Below, one piece after another: positions 9,138 through 18,367 of a stretch of DNA of 64,000 bases. Under the pieces are notes generated by a model. The model was given only the letters and a program-made list of their open reading frames with translations, was not told the DNA's origin and made no database searches. Made by a program: the position numbers and the translations under genes. The first letter of the stretch is position 1, and the number at the start of each line of letters is the position of its first letter. The stretch is taken from the NCBI RefSeq assembly GCF_020539505.1, contig NZ_JACDXW010000001.1, positions 649,720-713,719 of the forward strand. Direction: 5' to 3'. Source of the stretch: Mesopusillimonas faecipullorum (GTDB taxonomy: Bacteria; Pseudomonadota; Gammaproteobacteria; Burkholderiales; Burkholderiaceae_B).

Positions 9138-9914
9138 ATGATCACACACAAGCTTCCACCGAACTTTAGAGATCTTGGCGGACATCCCACTGCCAACGGA
9201 ACCGCAGTAACCCCAGGTCGTATCTTTCGGTCGAGCCAGCTGTCAGGGATGCCAGAGGGCATGGTCCGAGGGCTTGAGGAGCTAGGCATACGGTTCATTT
9301 ACGACTTTCGTACGGCAGCAGAGCGGGAGCAATACCCCGACGTCCCTATGCCAGGCGTGCAGAATGTATGGCTTGATGTGCTAAGTAATGACCCAGGTTC
9401 GCTGGCAGCGATGATGCAGCAGTTGCTACAAGAGCCTCGCAAGTTAAGCCAAGATCTGACGCCAGAAAAGGTGGAAGCGCTATACGGGACCGTTTACGAG
9501 AATTTGGTAAGCCTTCCTGGCGCATGTAAGGCTTACGGCGCATTCTTCTCCTCTTTGCTGCAAGACTCTGGCACACCGCGTGTCTTCCACTGCACTGCCG
9601 GCAAAGACCGAACCGGTTGGGCAGCGGCGATGCTGCTGCTATTGCTTGGGGTTAGCCATGAGGACGTTTTGGCAGATTACCTGGCGAGCAACGAGCAACT
9701 GCTTCAAGGTTATTCCTCAACCATAGAAGCGTTTGTTGCGGCAGGCGGCGATCGGGCAGTTGTGGAAAGTCTGATACGGGCACACCCAGAATATCTAGAA
9801 GCCGGCCTCGCTTCGCTAATGCGCACTTACGAGAGCATCTCGAACTATTTTTCTCGCGGCTTGGGTATTAGCCTCGAAGAGCAATCCACTCTGATTTTGG
9901 CTTACACGAGCTAG
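9138..9914 (+). CDS. Tyrosine-protein phosphatase (Y_phosphatase3 type)
   Basis: A 258-residue protein with the bacterial dual-specificity/lipid phosphatase fold. It has the N-terminal NFRDLGG motif (residues 9-15), GRIFRSSQLS (27-36), the YDFRTAAERE element (55-64) and the catalytic P-loop HCTAGKDRTG with Cys152 and Arg158 (C-x5-R). The active-site Lys before Asp-Arg is typical of the phosphatases that act on phosphotyrosine or phosphoinositides (the MptpB/LipA-like group). The frame is open further upstream to another ATG at 8922, but that extension looks non-coding; the ATG just before ITHKLPPNFRDLGG has AGGA upstream and fits the family length. It is cytosolic by lack of a signal peptide, and a single gene. 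Confidence 0.85.
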   Translation: MITHKLPPNFRDLGGHPTANGTAVTPGRIFRSSQLSGMPEGMVRGLEELGIRFIYDFRTAAEREQYPDVPMPGVQNVWLDVLSNDPGSLAAMMQQLLQEPRKLSQDLTPEKVEALYGTVYENLVSLPGACKAYGAFFSSLLQDSGTPRVFHCTAGKDRTGWAAAMLLLLLGVSHEDVLADYLASNEQLLQGYSSTIEAFVAAGGDRAVVESLIRAHPEYLEAGLASLMRTYESISNYFSRGLGISLEEQSTLILAYTS

Positions 9915-10389
9915 CGCCTGATCTGGTCGCCGCCTGGATAGGGCCTTTGTTTATGGTTCCGTCAGAGGGTAACCCCCCCATTTAGGGCGGTGACGGATTC
10001 AAGCGGCCAAAGCCCAAGTTAATGCGGGTGCTTGTGCTAGGTTTGAACCCGAATTGCCCCACCCATTTTATTTCCCCTCGTTAGACATCCGCACCCGCGA
10101 TGCACAAACGATGCTGGACACGCTTAATACCAAAGGTCCGATGCCCACACCGCTCATGTTGCCTACGTATTTGGTGGCGCGAACATCCACGGGGCGGGCT
10201 AACGCTTCGTCTACTCCACCCAGCACCGTGGGTTAAACCAGCGATAGAGCCCCCACTCGTTAACAAAATCTTGGAATTTTGCCGAATAATTAATAAAATC
10301 TTGTAACCGTTAATTTTTTCTATGCGGGGTGCCCCTATTATGGCCAACAAAGAAATCGGCTATGGCTACGTAGTGCGCACGGCAATGTA
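9915..10389. other. Gene-poor stretch before the Fic gene
   Basis: I support no complete gene here. Short open frames exist on both strands between about 10054 and 10300, without recognisable motifs. An ATG at 10340 opens a short frame starting MANKEIGYGYVV, which resembles the usual N-terminus of this Fic subfamily but is out of frame with the Fic ORF. The segment just before it (10260-10320) is AT-rich, with TAATTAATAAAATC. Confidence 0.4.
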
Positions 10390-11766
10390 TTGCATGTTCC
10401 CACCGGGGTCGCCCCTTCAAGTGAGGATCCGGTCACTCATCTGGAATTCGCCCTGAAATATCAGGGGGTCGAACTTGAGGTGATAGGCGCAGCATGCGGA
10501 CAATTGACGCCAGAACTCGTTCAAGCGCGTCTAGACGCCTCACCCAACGGAAGATACATACGCGTCCTCGCAACACTGTACGAGCGTTTCACTGGGAAGG
10601 AACTGCGTGCTAAAGCGCTTACCGCGCCTTACGTCAATCTCTTTGATCCCGACGCTTATATTTGTGGCGCAGTAAATCGACAAAGTAAGTTCCGGGTCAA
10701 TATGAATGACATTGGAAACGCTGTTCTTTCCCCTGTTATACGTCGTACTCCCACACTAGAGAAACTGCTTTCCCGAGATGTGTTTGCCGATCTGGATGCA
10801 TTTGTCCAATCCATTGGGGGTATCCAACACTTGGACCGCGCGCTTGGCTGGGCATATCTCGACGAAACGCGTGGCTCGTTTGCTATCGAGCACGAGGCAC
10901 CTTCGGAAGATAAGGCCAGGCGCTTTGTGCAGATATTGCATGCTGCACATGAGGGTCGCGCGTTGACTGAAGAATATCTGGCCGAGTTGCAGCGAAGTAC
11001 CATAACGAATCCCTATTTAGAGGCATTCACTTTTCGTCATGAGCAGAATTGGTTACAGCAAGGCGGTCGGTTGCGAGCGTCCTCTGTAACGTATTTGCCG
11101 CCACCGCCTGATCAAGCCCGGGTGATGATGGAAGCCTTGATGGATTTTGCCAATGCAGGCGACTCCATTGCCCCGTTGGTGAAAGCGTTTCTGGTTTCTT
11201 TCGCTTTTGTTTATATCCATCCGTTCATGGACGGTAATGGCCGCATATCTCGGTTTCTGGTTCACCATAGCCTGTGTCGATCCGGCAAACTTGAGCAGGG
11301 CTTGATTCTGCCGATCTCCGTGGCCATGTCACATCATGAGTCAGACTATTTGACTGCACTTCAAAGCGTCTCCAAGGCGATCAGGGAGCTTTGGGATGTG
11401 ACTGTACTCGATGATGATCATATCGATGCCACATTCATCGGCAGCGCCAATCCGTATTGTTATTGGGACGCTACCGAGGCAATAGAGTTTGGCGTGCGCA
11501 TGACACACTACGCGTTGGACACGTCCTTGATTAAAGAGGCCGATTATTTAAAGCGCTTTGATGCCGTATATGACCGAATTAATGCGCGGTATGACGTTCA
11601 GGGAAAAGATCTCAGCGCGCTGATCCGTATGGCACATAGCCACGACGGAAAACTCTCACTAAACAGGCGCAAGCAGTATCTTTACCGCGTTCCTTCTTCC
11701 GTATTAGACGCCATTGAAAACGAGGTGCAAACGCTCTTCTTTGGCGATGACAATATTGAGGAGTGA
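10390..11766 (+). CDS. Fic domain protein (predicted AMP/NMP transferase)
   Basis: A 458-residue cytosolic protein with the canonical Fic motif HPFMDGNGRISR (residues 277-288), which binds nucleotide and catalyses transfer of AMP or a related group to a hydroxyl side chain. The segment SFAIEHE (163-169) occupies the place of the autoinhibitory (S/T)xxxE(G/N) helix, with the key Glu kept and His in place of Gly/Asn, so it is probably an intramolecularly regulated class II type. The N-terminal part (LEFALKYQGVELEV) is typical of large Fic proteins with an accessory domain. The annotated start is a TTG without a good ribosome binding site. An upstream ATG (10340) in another frame encodes an N-terminus that would fit, so a five-base insertion around GCAATGTATTGCATG may have broken the gene. 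No antitoxin gene is adjacent. Confidence 0.8.
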   Translation: MHVPTGVAPSSEDPVTHLEFALKYQGVELEVIGAACGQLTPELVQARLDASPNGRYIRVLATLYERFTGKELRAKALTAPYVNLFDPDAYICGAVNRQSKFRVNMNDIGNAVLSPVIRRTPTLEKLLSRDVFADLDAFVQSIGGIQHLDRALGWAYLDETRGSFAIEHEAPSEDKARRFVQILHAAHEGRALTEEYLAELQRSTITNPYLEAFTFRHEQNWLQQGGRLRASSVTYLPPPPDQARVMMEALMDFANAGDSIAPLVKAFLVSFAFVYIHPFMDGNGRISRFLVHHSLCRSGKLEQGLILPISVAMSHHESDYLTALQSVSKAIRELWDVTVLDDDHIDATFIGSANPYCYWDATEAIEFGVRMTHYALDTSLIKEADYLKRFDAVYDRINARYDVQGKDLSALIRMAHSHDGKLSLNRRKQYLYRVPSSVLDAIENEVQTLFFGDDNIEE

Positions 11767-11794
11767 CGTCAAAACAAAGTGGCCCCCCACACCC

Positions 11795-13627
11795 CTACTC
11801 TACCGTCACACTCTTAGCCAAGTTACGCGGCTTATCAACATCCGTACCCCTGGCGCAAGCAGTGTGGTAGGCCAGTAACTGCAGCGGAATCGTATGCAGA
11901 ATAGGTGACAGAATGCCGTAGTACTCGGGCATGCGGATCACGTGCATGCCTTCGCTGCCGTTGATGCGGGTGTCGGCGTCGGCAAACACATACAGCTCGC
12001 CGCCACGTGCGCGCACTTCCTGCATATTAGACTTCAGCTTTTCCAGCAGTTCGTCACGCGGCGCGATGGTCACCACGGGCATGTGTTCGGTCACCAGTGC
12101 CAGCGGGCCATGCTTGAGTTCGCCGGCCGGGTAGGCTTCGGCGTGGATATAGCTGATTTCTTTAAGCTTGAGGGCGCCTTCGAGGGCAATGGGGTAATGC
12201 ATGCCACGGCCCAGGAACAGGGCGTTCTCTTTCGAGGCAAAGCGGTCAGCCCAGGCCATGATTTGCGGTTCCAACGCCAAGACTGCGCCTATGGCTACCG
12301 GCAGGTGGCGCAGGGCTTTCAGGTATTCGGCTTCTTTTTCTTCGCTAAGGTGGCCTTTAACCTGGGCCAAAGCCAAGGTAAGCAAGAACAATGCCGTCAA
12401 TTGCGTGGTGAAGGCCTTGGTCGAAGCCACGCCGATTTCAACACCCGCACGCGTAATGTAGGCCAGCTTGCATTCGCGCACCATGGCGCTGGTGGCGACG
12501 TTGCAGATGGTTAGGGTGTGAGGCATGCCCAGGCCACGCGCATGCTTAAGCGCGGCCAGGGTATCGGCGGTTTCGCCAGACTGCGAAATCGTAACGATCA
12601 GGGTGCGCGGGTCGGAGACGCTTTCGCGGTAGCGGTACTCGCTGGCGATTTCTACATTAACGGGCACACGAGCGACGGCTTCTATCCAATAGCGGGCGGT
12701 AAGGCCGGCATAGTAGCTGGTGCCGCAAGCCAGGATCAGCACGCGGTCGATTTCGTTGAAGATTTTGTAGGCTTGGTCGCCAAACAGCTCGGGGGAAATG
12801 CTTTCGATGTCTTGCAGGGTATCGCCCACTGCGCGAGGCTGCTCGAAGATTTCCTTTTGCATGTAATGGCGGTAGGGGCCCAGATCGGCGGCGGCGCTAT
12901 GCAGGTGCACGGTATGCACTTCACGCTCTACCGGTGCGCCTTGGGCGTCTACCAACCACACACGAGACAATTGAAGATCGGCAACGTCACCATCTTCAAG
13001 GTAGATGATTTGGTCGGTGGTGCCTGCCAAGGCCAGGGCATCGGAGGCCAGGAAGTTTTCGTTGTCGCCCAAGCCCACCACCAGCGGCGAACCGTGACGT
13101 GCGCCCACCACACGGTGGGGTTCGTCGCGGCAGAACACGGCAATGGCGTAGGCGCCTTCCAGGCGGCGCACCGCACGACGCACGGCGTCGAAGAGGTCGT
13201 CTTCGTAAAGGTGATCTACCAAGTGAGCGATGACTTCGGTATCGGTTTGGCTTTCGAAGACATAACCGGCCTGCTGCAGCTCGGCGCGCAGTTCGTCGTG
13301 GTTTTCGATAATGCCGTTATGCACCAAAGCAATACGCGGGTCTTGGGGGTTTTTACCGGAGAAATGCGGATGTGCATTATGGGTGGCTGGGGCCCCATGA
13401 GTGGCCCAACGCGTGTGAGCAATACCCGTGAAGCCTTGAAGGCCAGATTGCTGGATTTCACGTTCGAGTTCGGCAACACGCTGTGTGCTGCGCGAGCGCT
13501 GCACACGCCCATCGGCATGCACGGCTACGCCGCAGGAATCATAACCACGGTATTCCAGGCGCTTGAGGCCTTCGAGCAAAATAGGGGTGATGTTACGTTG
13601 CGCGACGGCGCCGACAATTCCACACAT
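11795..13627 (-). CDS. glmS: Glutamine-fructose-6-phosphate aminotransferase GlmS
   Basis: A 610-residue enzyme that makes glucosamine-6-phosphate from fructose-6-phosphate and glutamine, the entry to UDP-GlcNAc synthesis. The N-terminal class II glutaminase starts MCGIVGAV, so Cys2 becomes the nucleophile after Met removal, and it has [11 protein letters not shown] and HTRWATHG. Two SIS sugar-isomerase domains follow ([37 protein letters not shown]), and the C-terminus is [12 protein letters not shown] chose the ATG that gives CGIVG at the processed N-terminus; an in-frame ATG seven codons upstream is less likely. Length matches the family (about 609). glmU, the next committed enzyme of the pathway, lies 3.3 kb away on the same strand. 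Confidence 0.97.
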   Translation of the reverse strand: MCGIVGAVAQRNITPILLEGLKRLEYRGYDSCGVAVHADGRVQRSRSTQRVAELEREIQQSGLQGFTGIAHTRWATHGAPATHNAHPHFSGKNPQDPRIALVHNGIIENHDELRAELQQAGYVFESQTDTEVIAHLVDHLYEDDLFDAVRRAVRRLEGAYAIAVFCRDEPHRVVGARHGSPLVVGLGDNENFLASDALALAGTTDQIIYLEDGDVADLQLSRVWLVDAQGAPVEREVHTVHLHSAAADLGPYRHYMQKEIFEQPRAVGDTLQDIESISPELFGDQAYKIFNEIDRVLILACGTSYYAGLTARYWIEAVARVPVNVEIASEYRYRESVSDPRTLIVTISQSGETADTLAALKHARGLGMPHTLTICNVATSAMVRECKLAYITRAGVEIGVASTKAFTTQLTALFLLTLALAQVKGHLSEEKEAEYLKALRHLPVAIGAVLALEPQIMAWADRFASKENALFLGRGMHYPIALEGALKLKEISYIHAEAYPAGELKHGPLALVTEHMPVVTIAPRDELLEKLKSNMQEVRARGGELYVFADADTRINGSEGMHVIRMPEYYGILSPILHTIPLQLLAYHTACARGTDVDKPRNLAKSVTVE

Positions 13628-13722
13628 ACGATGAACTCCATCTAACAAGGCCAGCTAATGACCAGATGTGCTCATTGTGCGCAAAACCAAGAAAAATTAA
13701 ATTTTATTTTTCCGCATCAATT

Positions 13723-13773
13723 GAATTTAAATTTCATTGTTACATTGACATGAAATTTAAATTCATATTTAAT
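13723..13773 (+). promoter_or_regulatory. Promoter and 15-bp inverted repeat in the glmS-lrp divergent region
   Basis: GAATTTAAATTTCAT and its exact inverse ATGAAATTTAAATTC flank a 12-base spacer in a very AT-rich divergent intergenic region. The right arm overlaps a consensus -35 (TTGACA, 13745-13750), with TTTAAT 17 bases downstream as a possible -10 reading toward the Lrp gene. AT-rich symmetric sites of this kind are typical of Lrp/AsnC operators, so autoregulation is plausible. Confidence 0.6.
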
Positions 13774-13799
13774 TATCTTTTGTTTTTAAAACACGCAAC

Positions 13800-14291
13800 A
13801 TGTCTCACCCCGCCCTAGATGAGTTGGACGTACGCATACTTGCCCAGTTGCAGGCCGATAGCAGTCTCAGCAATCTGCAGTTGGCCGAACGGGTGCATGC
13901 CTCTGCCCCCACCTGCCTTAGGCGCGTACAGCGGCTGCGCGAGCAAGGCTTTATTCAAAAAGAAGTGGCCATCCTAGACCCTCAAAAGCTGGGAAGCTGC
14001 CTGACTGCCATCATAGAAGTCACTCTTGAGCGCCAAGGGGCTGAACACTTGGCGGCTTTCGAACAGCATGTTGCGCAAGAAACCGAAATTACCCAGTGCT
14101 ACCGGGTTTCAAGTGGCCCCGATTTTGTGCTGATTGCTTCGGTCACCGACATGCCCGCCTACCATGCACTGGCGCATAGAGCGCTTACCGCACAACGCAA
14201 TGTACGCAATGTACGCAGCTTTTTTACGGTTTACCGCAGCAAGTTCGAGACACGGCTGCCGCTGCCCGAACCCGAGCGCGGCAGTCGTTAA
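13800..14291 (+). CDS. Lrp/AsnC family transcriptional regulator
   Basis: A 163-residue protein. The N-terminal winged helix-turn-helix starts LDELDVRILAQLQADSS and has the recognition region APTCLRRVQRLREQGFI (about residues 36-52). The C-terminal RAM/AsnC ligand-binding domain has TEITQCYRVSSGPDFVLIASV and the terminal VRNVRSFFTVYR strand. Such proteins form octamer or dimer rings and respond to amino acids. It is divergent from glmS across an inverted repeat. Its 3' end overlaps by three bases the remnant of an MFS gene tail, and a decayed second copy of its own 3' end lies 1.2 kb downstream. The original target was therefore probably the convergent MFS exporter, as in other Lrp-exporter pairs. 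Confidence 0.9.
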   Translation: MSHPALDELDVRILAQLQADSSLSNLQLAERVHASAPTCLRRVQRLREQGFIQKEVAILDPQKLGSCLTAIIEVTLERQGAEHLAAFEQHVAQETEITQCYRVSSGPDFVLIASVTDMPAYHALAHRALTAQRNVRNVRSFFTVYRSKFETRLPLPEPERGSR

Positions 14292-14337
14292 CGGCGCATG
14301 CGCACGAGATTAACGGTTAGGGCGCCATTGCCGCAAA
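14288..14337 (-). pseudogene. Remnant of an MFS transporter C-terminus
   Basis: The minus strand reads ...GALTVNLVRMRR-stop, nearly identical to the intact MFS C-terminus 1.3 kb downstream (GALTVNLVRLRR-stop). The overlap geometry with the Lrp stop codon is the same in both places. Only about 16 codons remain, and they abut the lytic transglycosylase stop codon. Confidence 0.7.
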
Positions 14338-14339
14338 CC

Positions 14340-15134
14340 TTATCCGGGAAACCCCACCGAGGGCTCATCGAGCGGCCATGACGTCAACACCACGTCAGCG
14401 GCTGCCGTGTCGGCGATTTGAGCCAGGCGGCGCGATTCGCTGAGCACCCTCTTTGCGTAGCCGCGAGAGCTGCCCGAGTATTTGGCCAAAGCCTTGGTCA
14501 AGTCGCCCTTCGCCGCTTCCAGATATTCTTCCAGAATGTCGGCGCCCACGCGAACATTGACGACCGGATCGAACAACGACTCAGACGCTCGCAATTTTTC
14601 GCGATGCCAGCGCCGAACCACCTGCATCAACCCTTGCGCGCCGTAGCGGCTTTGCACCTTGGGCTGGAAGGTGCTTTCCCGGTACATGATGGCGATCAGA
14701 AGCTCCGGACTGAACCCGTCGCGCCGGCTGGCCTCGGCCCAGGCCAAGTGCACGTACTGCTTTACGGCCTGGGGAGACTTGCGCAGTTTCTCGGCAAGGT
14801 ATTCCACCTGCGCCTGCTTGCGGGCGTCATCGATAATGGAGTCCAGGTCTTGTATGTGCTCCAGGTCGATTTCCACCGCTGGCTCTTTGCGCTCGGGCGT
14901 CAGCCGTATCGACGCCGGACGCACCAGGCCCAGCAAGTGAGGGCTGGGTTCGAGCACGGCAAGCTGGCTGGACGCCAGGGAAGCCAAGTCGCGTGCGGGC
15001 TCGCCGGCCCAGGCATTGGGTAGAACAAGCAGGCTGCCGGCAAGACAAAGCGCGGCAGGCAATACAGCGGTTCGGTTCCAGATCAGTTGATGAAGCGGCT
15101 CAAGGCGCCGCAATAAATTCTTCTTGGCAATCAT
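14340..15134 (-). CDS. Lytic transglycosylase, SLT domain protein
   Basis: A 264-residue exported murein hydrolase. The N-terminus has a hydrophobic export signal (TAVLPAALCLAGSLLVLPNAWA). A helical linker (about residues 85-130) precedes the SLT domain, with the catalytic Glu in MYRESTFQP, the structural SRYGAQGLMQV motif and the DPVVNVRVGADILEEYL helix. YSGSSRGYAKRVL closes the domain. It cleaves peptidoglycan with formation of 1,6-anhydromuramic ends. The frame is open upstream to 15245, but the ATG used here directly precedes the basic n-region (IAKKNLLRR). The usual SLT motif GLMQ(L/I) is followed by VVRRW instead of the common P/T-x-T, a small deviation. Confidence 0.85.
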   Translation of the reverse strand: MIAKKNLLRRLEPLHQLIWNRTAVLPAALCLAGSLLVLPNAWAGEPARDLASLASSQLAVLEPSPHLLGLVRPASIRLTPERKEPAVEIDLEHIQDLDSIIDDARKQAQVEYLAEKLRKSPQAVKQYVHLAWAEASRRDGFSPELLIAIMYRESTFQPKVQSRYGAQGLMQVVRRWHREKLRASESLFDPVVNVRVGADILEEYLEAAKGDLTKALAKYSGSSRGYAKRVLSESRRLAQIADTAAADVVLTSWPLDEPSVGFPG

Positions 15135-15483
15135 CGGCCTTGTATCCCAATTACCCGCACGCGCAGGAGAACGCTCCCGAAAGCTCAGGTTGCTTGGGTT
15201 CAATATAGGTAGTGAAGGGCCTTGATGCCGCATGAGGCCGATCACGTGCTGGAGGTTTCTACATGCAACGACGCCTGGGGCGCCGCCTTTTCCACCAGAA
15301 CCTTAACACCTAAAACATTTGCTCAACGCAAAAAAATGTAAATCCAAATGACGAAGGCTATACGTTCAGCTTGATACGGCTCAGCGCCTTACAGTCTGAT
15401 TCATCAATTGGCATCATTACAATTTTTCATTATTTGCTGCATGAAGAACCAACGTCATCAACCATACTGGGTTCTCGCCATCG

Positions 15484-15579
15484 CTCATCATAGAAGTCTC
15501 TCTTGAGCGCCAAGGGGCTGAGCACTTGGCAGCCTTCGAGCAGCATGTCGCAAACGAGGCCGAGCGCGGCAGCCGTTAA
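15484..15579 (+). pseudogene. Remnant of a second lrp gene (3' part, internally deleted)
   Basis: About 80 bases match the intact lrp gene from the codons IIEVTLERQGAEHLAAFEQH onward with few substitutions. After AACGAGGCCGAGCGCGGCAG the sequence jumps directly to the lrp stop and overlaps the stop of the MFS gene, as in the first copy. Roughly 170 bases are deleted internally, and the 5' two-thirds of the gene is absent. Confidence 0.8.
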
Positions 15580-16916
15580 CGGCGCAGGCGCACGAGGTTA
15601 ACGGTTAAAGCACCCGCGCCACAACAAATGGCAGCCGCCATGCCCCACTCCGGGCCGTTGGAATCGCTTAAACTCAGTGCGATGCCCACCAAGGCCATGC
15701 CGAAGCTTTGCCCGAAAACCCGGGTAACGGCTTGCAAGCCCCCTGCCGCCCCGCTGCGCTGGCGCGGCGCCCCTATCAGCAGCGCCCGATTATTGGGGGT
15801 TTGAAAGAAACCAAAACCCGCGCCCCCCAGCAGCATGATGAAGGCGTAAGGCCAAAGCCCGCCATTGTCACCCACAACGATGGCCAGTATCAGGCCCAAG
15901 GTCATGGTGCCGCCGCCCACGGCGCAAAGCAGTTCTACGCCATGCCGGTCTGACAAATACCCCGCCAACGGCGCCATGGACATCGTACCCAGCGCCCACA
16001 AGCCCATCAACACGCCCACTTGCCCATAGGTGTACTGACGCACCTCAAGAAAATAAAAAGGCATGGCGACAAAGGCGCCGGTAAGGGTGGCAAAAGAAAG
16101 CGCCGAGGCTGCGACAGCAAACGCTACGGAAGGGACCGCCAGTAGATCTACCGGCACCAGTGGCGCGGCCTGCCCACGCGACCAGCGCAGCAATACCACA
16201 GCGGCCAAGGCACCGACCGCCAAACATGCCAAGCCCACCCAGAACATAGAGGCGACGATATCCATACCCAACACGACTAGGCCGAACATGGCCATGCTGA
16301 GCAGGCAGGCCCACCAATCGAAGGGCCTGCGCACACGCGTACCATCGGGTAAATAATGAGCCCCCAACAAGCAAACCGCACTGAGCGGCACCTGCAAAAT
16401 AAACAGCCATCGCCAGGAGACGGCTTGCAGGATGAAAGCCCCTATAACGGGTCCCAGCACCGCAACACTACCCACCACAACCGCGTTCAAGCTGATGCCC
16501 ATGCCCAACATGCGCGTAGGGAAAATATTACGCAGTAAGCCGCCCACCAGGCACATGAGCATGGAAGTCCCTATGCCCAGTGCGACACGCGAGGCGATAA
16601 GCGTCGGGAACGTAGACGACAAAGCGCATGCCACGCCCGCAGCAATGCAGATGACCATGCCGCCACGAAACATGTTCTGGTAACCCACACGCTCTAAGGC
16701 TGCCGTGAGCGGCAGCAAGGTCATGACGATGGTTAGGCTATACGCCACTGTTACCCACACCACTCTGCCTGAGCTGATTCCCAGATCGTGAGCGATAGTG
16801 GGCAGGGCCACGCTGGTCATGCTGCCATCGAGCACGGCGACAATCATGCCTAAATACATGACTGCCATTGCCCAATGGCGGCGCGGCAGCGGCAGGCCGT
16901 CTGCCGGTTGGGTCAT
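15576..16916 (-). CDS. MFS exporter, DHA2 (EmrB/QacA-like)
   Basis: A 446-residue inner-membrane protein with about 14 predicted helices. It starts with a short cytosolic N-terminus, then MVYLG-type helix 1 with VAVLDGSMTSVALPTI, the DHA2 hallmark D in helix 1. Motif A is degenerate (LERVGYQNMFRGG), motif C-like segments lie in helix 5 (GPVIGAFILQAVSWRWLF), and LSDRHGVELL forms the second-half loop. Proton-driven export of drugs or metabolites is expected. Its 3' end overlaps an lrp remnant, showing the ancestral convergent lrp/MFS pairing. It is two bases from glmU on the same strand, so it may be transcribed with it. Confidence 0.88.
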   Translation of the reverse strand: MTQPADGLPLPRRHWAMAVMYLGMIVAVLDGSMTSVALPTIAHDLGISSGRVVWVTVAYSLTIVMTLLPLTAALERVGYQNMFRGGMVICIAAGVACALSSTFPTLIASRVALGIGTSMLMCLVGGLLRNIFPTRMLGMGISLNAVVVGSVAVLGPVIGAFILQAVSWRWLFILQVPLSAVCLLGAHYLPDGTRVRRPFDWWACLLSMAMFGLVVLGMDIVASMFWVGLACLAVGALAAVVLLRWSRGQAAPLVPVDLLAVPSVAFAVAASALSFATLTGAFVAMPFYFLEVRQYTYGQVGVLMGLWALGTMSMAPLAGYLSDRHGVELLCAVGGGTMTLGLILAIVVGDNGGLWPYAFIMLLGGAGFGFFQTPNNRALLIGAPRQRSGAAGGLQAVTRVFGQSFGMALVGIALSLSDSNGPEWGMAAAICCGAGALTVNLVRLRR

Positions 16917-16918
16917 GC

Positions 16919-18292
16919 CTAGCCTTTTTTGACGGGACGCTTCCAGCCAGGGACTACGTCTTGCTTAGCGCGTGACAAAGAAAGCTGCCCGGCGGGGGCG
17001 TCTTTGGTGAGCGTGGTGCCGGCGCCGATAGTGGCACCTTCTCCCACGGTAACCGGAGCCACCAATTGGGTGTCGGAACCAATGAAGGCGTCGTCCTCGA
17101 TGACGGTGCGATGTTTATTGACGCCATCGTAATTGCACGTAATGGTGCCCGCGCCAATATTGACCCGTTGGCCGATCTGGGCATCGCCGATATACGCCAA
17201 GTGATTGGCCTTGCTGCCTGTCCCCAGGCGGCTTTGTTTGATTTCGACAAAATTACCCACGTGTGCGCTATCACCGATATCGGCCCCTGGACGCAGACGT
17301 GCATACGGCCCGATGCGGGCTTCGGCCCCCACAACAGCCTGCTGCACATGACTGAAAGCCTCGATACGCGTACCCGCGCCTATGCTGGCCTGGCGCACGA
17401 CACAATGCGCGCCTATGCTGACGCCGTCAGCCAGCACGACATCGCCCTCGAATACGCAGCCGACGTCGATGAAAACGTCGCGCCCGCATTGCAAGGTGCC
17501 GCGCAAATCAAAACGAGCCGGGTCAGCCAAGGTAACCCCTTGCTCGAGCAAGCGGCGGGCTTGCTCGCCCTGCCAGATGCGCTCAAGCTGGGCCTGCTGC
17601 AAACGGCTGTTGACGCCCAGGGTTTCCCAAGCAGCCTGAGCATGGGCAGCCTGAACCGGGACTTGATCGGCCACGGCCATGCCGATGATGTCGGTGAGGT
17701 AGTACTCGCCTTGCGCGTTGTCGTTGCTAAGACGGGACAGCCAATCGATAAGCTTAGCGGTGGGTGCTGCCAAAATACCGGTGTTGACCTCTTGGATGGC
17801 TCGCTCTTGCTCGGAGGCATCTTTGTGTTCGACGATGCGCAGCACTCGCCCTTGCTCATCGCGCACAATGCGACCATAACCTGTGGGGTCGGCAAGGTTT
17901 TCCGTTAGCAGGCTGACACCGTTTTCACGCGCCTGAAGCAGATTTTGCAGCGAAGCGGTTTGAACCAGGGGAACGTCGCCATACAACACCAGCGTAGTAC
18001 CCGCGCCATCGGCGCCAGACTGCAACTGGGGTACAGCCTGAGCGACGGCATGGCCGGTGCCCAACTGCTGAGCCTGCTCAACAAAAACAAGATCGGTCTC
18101 GGCGGCAAAAGCCTGACGCACTTGATCGCCACCATGGCCCACGACCACAACAATACGGCTGGGCGAGAGACGCCGAGCGTTGTCTAGTACATGAGCCAAC
18201 ATGGATTTACCCGCCAGGGGATGTAAGACCTTGGGCAGGTCGGACTGCATGCGTTTGCCTTGTCCGGCCGCCAACACAACAATATTAAGCAT
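16919..18292 (-). CDS. glmU: Bifunctional GlmU (GlcN-1-P acetyltransferase / GlcNAc-1-P uridyltransferase)
   Basis: A 457-residue enzyme catalysing the last two steps to UDP-GlcNAc. The N-terminal pyrophosphorylase has [35 protein letters not shown] and EVNTGI. The C-terminal left-handed beta-helix shows hexapeptide repeats ([20 protein letters not shown]), NFVEIKQS and the acetyltransferase region [25 protein letters not shown], shown here as HLAYIGD and [11 protein letters not shown]. Length equals the family (456 in E. coli). It shares its pathway with the nearby glmS; only two bases separate it from the downstream MFS gene. Confidence 0.97.
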   Translation of the reverse strand: MLNIVVLAAGQGKRMQSDLPKVLHPLAGKSMLAHVLDNARRLSPSRIVVVVGHGGDQVRQAFAAETDLVFVEQAQQLGTGHAVAQAVPQLQSGADGAGTTLVLYGDVPLVQTASLQNLLQARENGVSLLTENLADPTGYGRIVRDEQGRVLRIVEHKDASEQERAIQEVNTGILAAPTAKLIDWLSRLSNDNAQGEYYLTDIIGMAVADQVPVQAAHAQAAWETLGVNSRLQQAQLERIWQGEQARRLLEQGVTLADPARFDLRGTLQCGRDVFIDVGCVFEGDVVLADGVSIGAHCVVRQASIGAGTRIEAFSHVQQAVVGAEARIGPYARLRPGADIGDSAHVGNFVEIKQSRLGTGSKANHLAYIGDAQIGQRVNIGAGTITCNYDGVNKHRTVIEDDAFIGSDTQLVAPVTVGEGATIGAGTTLTKDAPAGQLSLSRAKQDVVPGWKRPVKKG

Positions 18293-18367
18293 AGAGAAAA
18301 CGGAAAAGTAATTAGAAAAGGGCCATGCCTGCGGGGCACCCGCCCACCTTACATATAGTTAGCGATG

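Noticed and set aside
10054..10350. Overlapping frames on both strands before the Fic gene
   Set aside because: No motif, no ribosome binding site, and the frames overlap each other.
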